This document shows positions 62,372-64,000 of a stretch of 64,000 nt of DNA, piece by piece. The position numbers were made by a program, and so were the translations under genes. The stretch comes from Elusimicrobiota bacterium (lineage in GTDB: Bacteria > Elusimicrobiota > Elusimicrobia > UBA1565 > UBA9628). The stretch covers positions 3,288,908 to 3,352,907 of the forward strand of contig CP096137.1 in NCBI GenBank assembly GCA_023213235.1, written 5' to 3'. The notes under the pieces were generated by a model, which had not been told where the DNA came from, did no database searches, and worked only from the letters and a program-made list of their open reading frames with translations. Each line of letters begins with the position of its first letter. The first letter of the stretch is position 1.

Positions 62372-64000
62372 ATGATCAAAACCGCTCTTTCCCTTTATAT
62401 CACCCTTCTTGTGACGGTTTCTCCCGTCGCCGCCCAGATGCAGGAGGGCGCTTCCGCCGGTCGCGCGGGCACGACCCCGATCGGAACCGCCGGAATCAAC
62501 ACCGCCGCGAGCCCCAGCGCTCTCCCCGCCCTGCCCGCCGCTTCCGCCGGCCTGACCTCGGCCCTGGCGCCCTCCGTCGCCCCGGTCGTCTCGCTGCTCG
62601 AGGCCGCCGCCCTCAAGCCCGAGTCCCTGCGCGCGCTCGCGGCAAACCCGTCGCCGGCCGCCGTCTACGCCCGGGCCCTCGTCGCCGCTCCCGCCGCCCC
62701 GGCCGCCGTGCGCGCCGAGGCCGTGAAGGCGCTCGGCGAGGCCGCCGTCCTGCGCCTCGAGGCCGCCGCCGGAACCATGAACCGCGAGGCCGCCGGCACG
62801 CCGCGCGCCTCCGCCGTCCTCAGGACCGTCGCCGCCGAGTTCGCCGCGCTCGAGAACCGCGCGCCCGAGACCCTCGCCGCCGGCGAGACCCGTCCGGCCA
62901 AGTCCGTCCTCTCCGCCCCGAAACGGGCGTGGCGCGCGGTGAAGACCGTCGCCGCGGCCGCCACGATGGCCGTCACGATGGCCGTCGCGTCCCCCGCCGT
63001 CCACGCGCAGGACGCGCGGGCCATCATTCCCGGCTTCAACCCGACGTCGATCATGGCGCAGGCCGGCGCGAACCAGTCGCAGGCCGAGGTTCTCCACGTC
63101 CGCGACATCAACGAGGCGATCGCCAAGTGGACGCCGAAGACGAAGCTCATCATCATGGGCAACCCGGGCCTCGACGCCTCCGCCCAGCGCTCGCTCATCG
63201 AGTTCCTCGCCGACAAGCACTGGACCGTCATCGTCGCCGAGAGCGCCTCCGGCATGAGCTACTCGGACAACTCCGGCACGTGGCACGGCAAGGAGGCCCT
63301 CGAGTTCGGCTCGAGCCACGGCATCTTCCGCAAGGGCGGCTTCGCGGGCCAGACCGACGCCGTCAGCGGCCTCGCCGACGGCACGATCTTCATCATCAGC
63401 ATGCAGGACCGCTACCTGCACCTGCACAACTCCGAGGCGCAGCGCCTCAACGGCCTCGACGGCGAGCGCAACTTCGCCGGCAACCTCGACCAGTGGGCCA
63501 AGGCCCGCTTGCGCGCCGGCGGCGACATCCAGGGCGCGATCAAGGAGACCGTCGCGAACATCGACGCGCGGCTGCAGTCCGCCGTCGCGTCCGCCGCCCA
63601 GAGCGCGAAGTCGACGGTCGCGTCGGCCAAGTCCGACGTCGACGAGTACGCCCGCGTCCGGGAGTCCTTCGTCCGGACGCACGGCTCCGCGGCCGCGACG
63701 ACCGGCGCCGCCGACCTCGCCGCCCTGCGCGCGAAGCTCGCCGCGGCGGACAAGGCGCTCGCCGCCAAGAATCCCTCCGAGGCCGCCCGTCTGGCCTCCG
63801 ACGCCTCTTCGATCGCCCGCGCCGCGACGTCGCAGATGTCCGGCTACGAGACGAACCACGCCTCCGCCAAGGCCTCGATCGCCTCCGTCCGCTCCGAGAT
63901 CGACGCTCTCGAGAAGGCGTCCGCCTCCTTCCTGAAGGCCCACCCGAAGGCCAACGGCGACATCGCCCGCCCCGACGTCCGCGCCATGCGCGAGAAGCTC
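62372..64000 (+). CDS. Secreted coiled-coil protein with two signal-like segments (partial)
   Basis: Open to the right edge (543 codons seen). The first signal peptide is IKTALSLYITLLVTVSPVAAQ, here followed by an Ala/Pro-rich stretch. At about residues 190-212 a second hydrophobic stretch ends in ASPAVHAQD, which looks like another signal peptidase site. A globular region follows (KLIIMGNPGLDASAQRSLIE; SGLADGTIFIISMQDRYLHL), and then a long Ala/Ser-rich coiled coil (from about residue 390). No family is recognised. TATACT lies seven bases before the ATG. The 175-base gap to the divergent M1 gene holds GC-rich inverted motifs (TTAGGGCCTAAG at 62259). Confidence 0.65.
   Translation, partial: MIKTALSLYITLLVTVSPVAAQMQEGASAGRAGTTPIGTAGINTAASPSALPALPAASAGLTSALAPSVAPVVSLLEAAALKPESLRALAANPSPAAVYARALVAAPAAPAAVRAEAVKALGEAAVLRLEAAAGTMNREAAGTPRASAVLRTVAAEFAALENRAPETLAAGETRPAKSVLSAPKRAWRAVKTVAAAATMAVTMAVASPAVHAQDARAIIPGFNPTSIMAQAGANQSQAEVLHVRDINEAIAKWTPKTKLIIMGNPGLDASAQRSLIEFLADKHWTVIVAESASGMSYSDNSGTWHGKEALEFGSSHGIFRKGGFAGQTDAVSGLADGTIFIISMQDRYLHLHNSEAQRLNGLDGERNFAGNLDQWAKARLRAGGDIQGAIKETVANIDARLQSAVASAAQSAKSTVASAKSDVDEYARVRESFVRTHGSAAATTGAADLAALRAKLAAADKALAAKNPSEAARLASDASSIARAATSQMSGYETNHASAKASIASVRSEIDALEKASASFLKAHPKANGDIARPDVRAMREKL

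Overview
The window is a gene-dense (roughly 90% coding), high-GC bacterial chromosome segment. It encodes a Gram-negative envelope: a TonB-dependent receptor, an outer-membrane lipid/barrel type protein of the PorV family, beta-barrel proteins, a lipoprotein and a periplasmic HtrA protease. There is no phage, transposase or CRISPR array. Core genes (metK, rmuC, Hsp20 with a CIRCE-like operator, tRNA-Thr) show it is a chromosome. The style of several secreted proteins (short signal peptide ending S-F-A-Q or similar, then a long Ala/Pro/Ser/Val-rich stretch) and the gene content make me favour a deep-branching Gram-negative phylum such as Elusimicrobiota. That assignment is inference, not shown by a marker gene.

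Layout. 1-4.1 kb: TonB receptor (cut by the edge), a methyltransferase, a CBS/ferritin-like fusion and an HtrA protease. 4.1-8.7 kb: a second methyltransferase and two membrane glycosyltransferases. 8.7-12.6 kb: a nucleotide-sugar cassette (two NTP-sugar transferases, a mannose-6-phosphate isomerase-type cupin, a phosphomannomutase). 12.6-15.6 kb: metK with a structured leader, a small membrane protein and a two-subunit CoA-transferase. 15.6-19.7 kb: sigma factor, anti-sigma-like protein and a VIT/von Willebrand A protein. 19.8-23.5 kb (minus): methyltransferase, membrane protein, phospholipase D. 23.5-26.6 kb: a probable small RNA, a nitrilase-family amidase, a hotdog thioesterase, then a JmjC-type oxygenase translationally coupled to a peptide with a nitrile-hydratase-like leader (a candidate RiPP precursor). 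26.6-28.4 kb (minus): a second sigma/anti-sigma pair and a protein with a duplicated domain. 28.7 kb: cold-shock gene. 29-37.4 kb: a four-gene surface operon (FecR, giant propeller/Ig-like protein with a FlgD-like C-terminus, PorV-like protein, barrel). 37.4-42.5 kb (minus): rmuC and envelope genes. 42.5-47.5 kb: acyl-CoA dehydrogenase, Hsp20, tRNA, secreted proteins, a putative metallopeptidase and a polysaccharide deacetylase. 47.6-56 kb: an alpha-glucan cluster with two GH13 enzymes, two membrane proteins and a glycosyltransferase. 56-64 kb: adenosine deaminase, cupin, secreted HAD-like protein, M1 aminopeptidase and a partial secreted coiled-coil protein.

Two properties run through the window. 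First, about 28 single-base frame breaks split 17 genes, almost all of them one missing base in a C or G run of four or more. This looks like homopolymer error in an uncorrected long-read assembly rather than gene decay, so I annotate these genes as whole units. Second, at least 16 genes have a -10-like hexamer ending 6-9 bases before the start codon and no ribosome-binding site, which suggests widespread leaderless transcription. Genes inside operons instead overlap by ATGA or GTGA, implying translational coupling.
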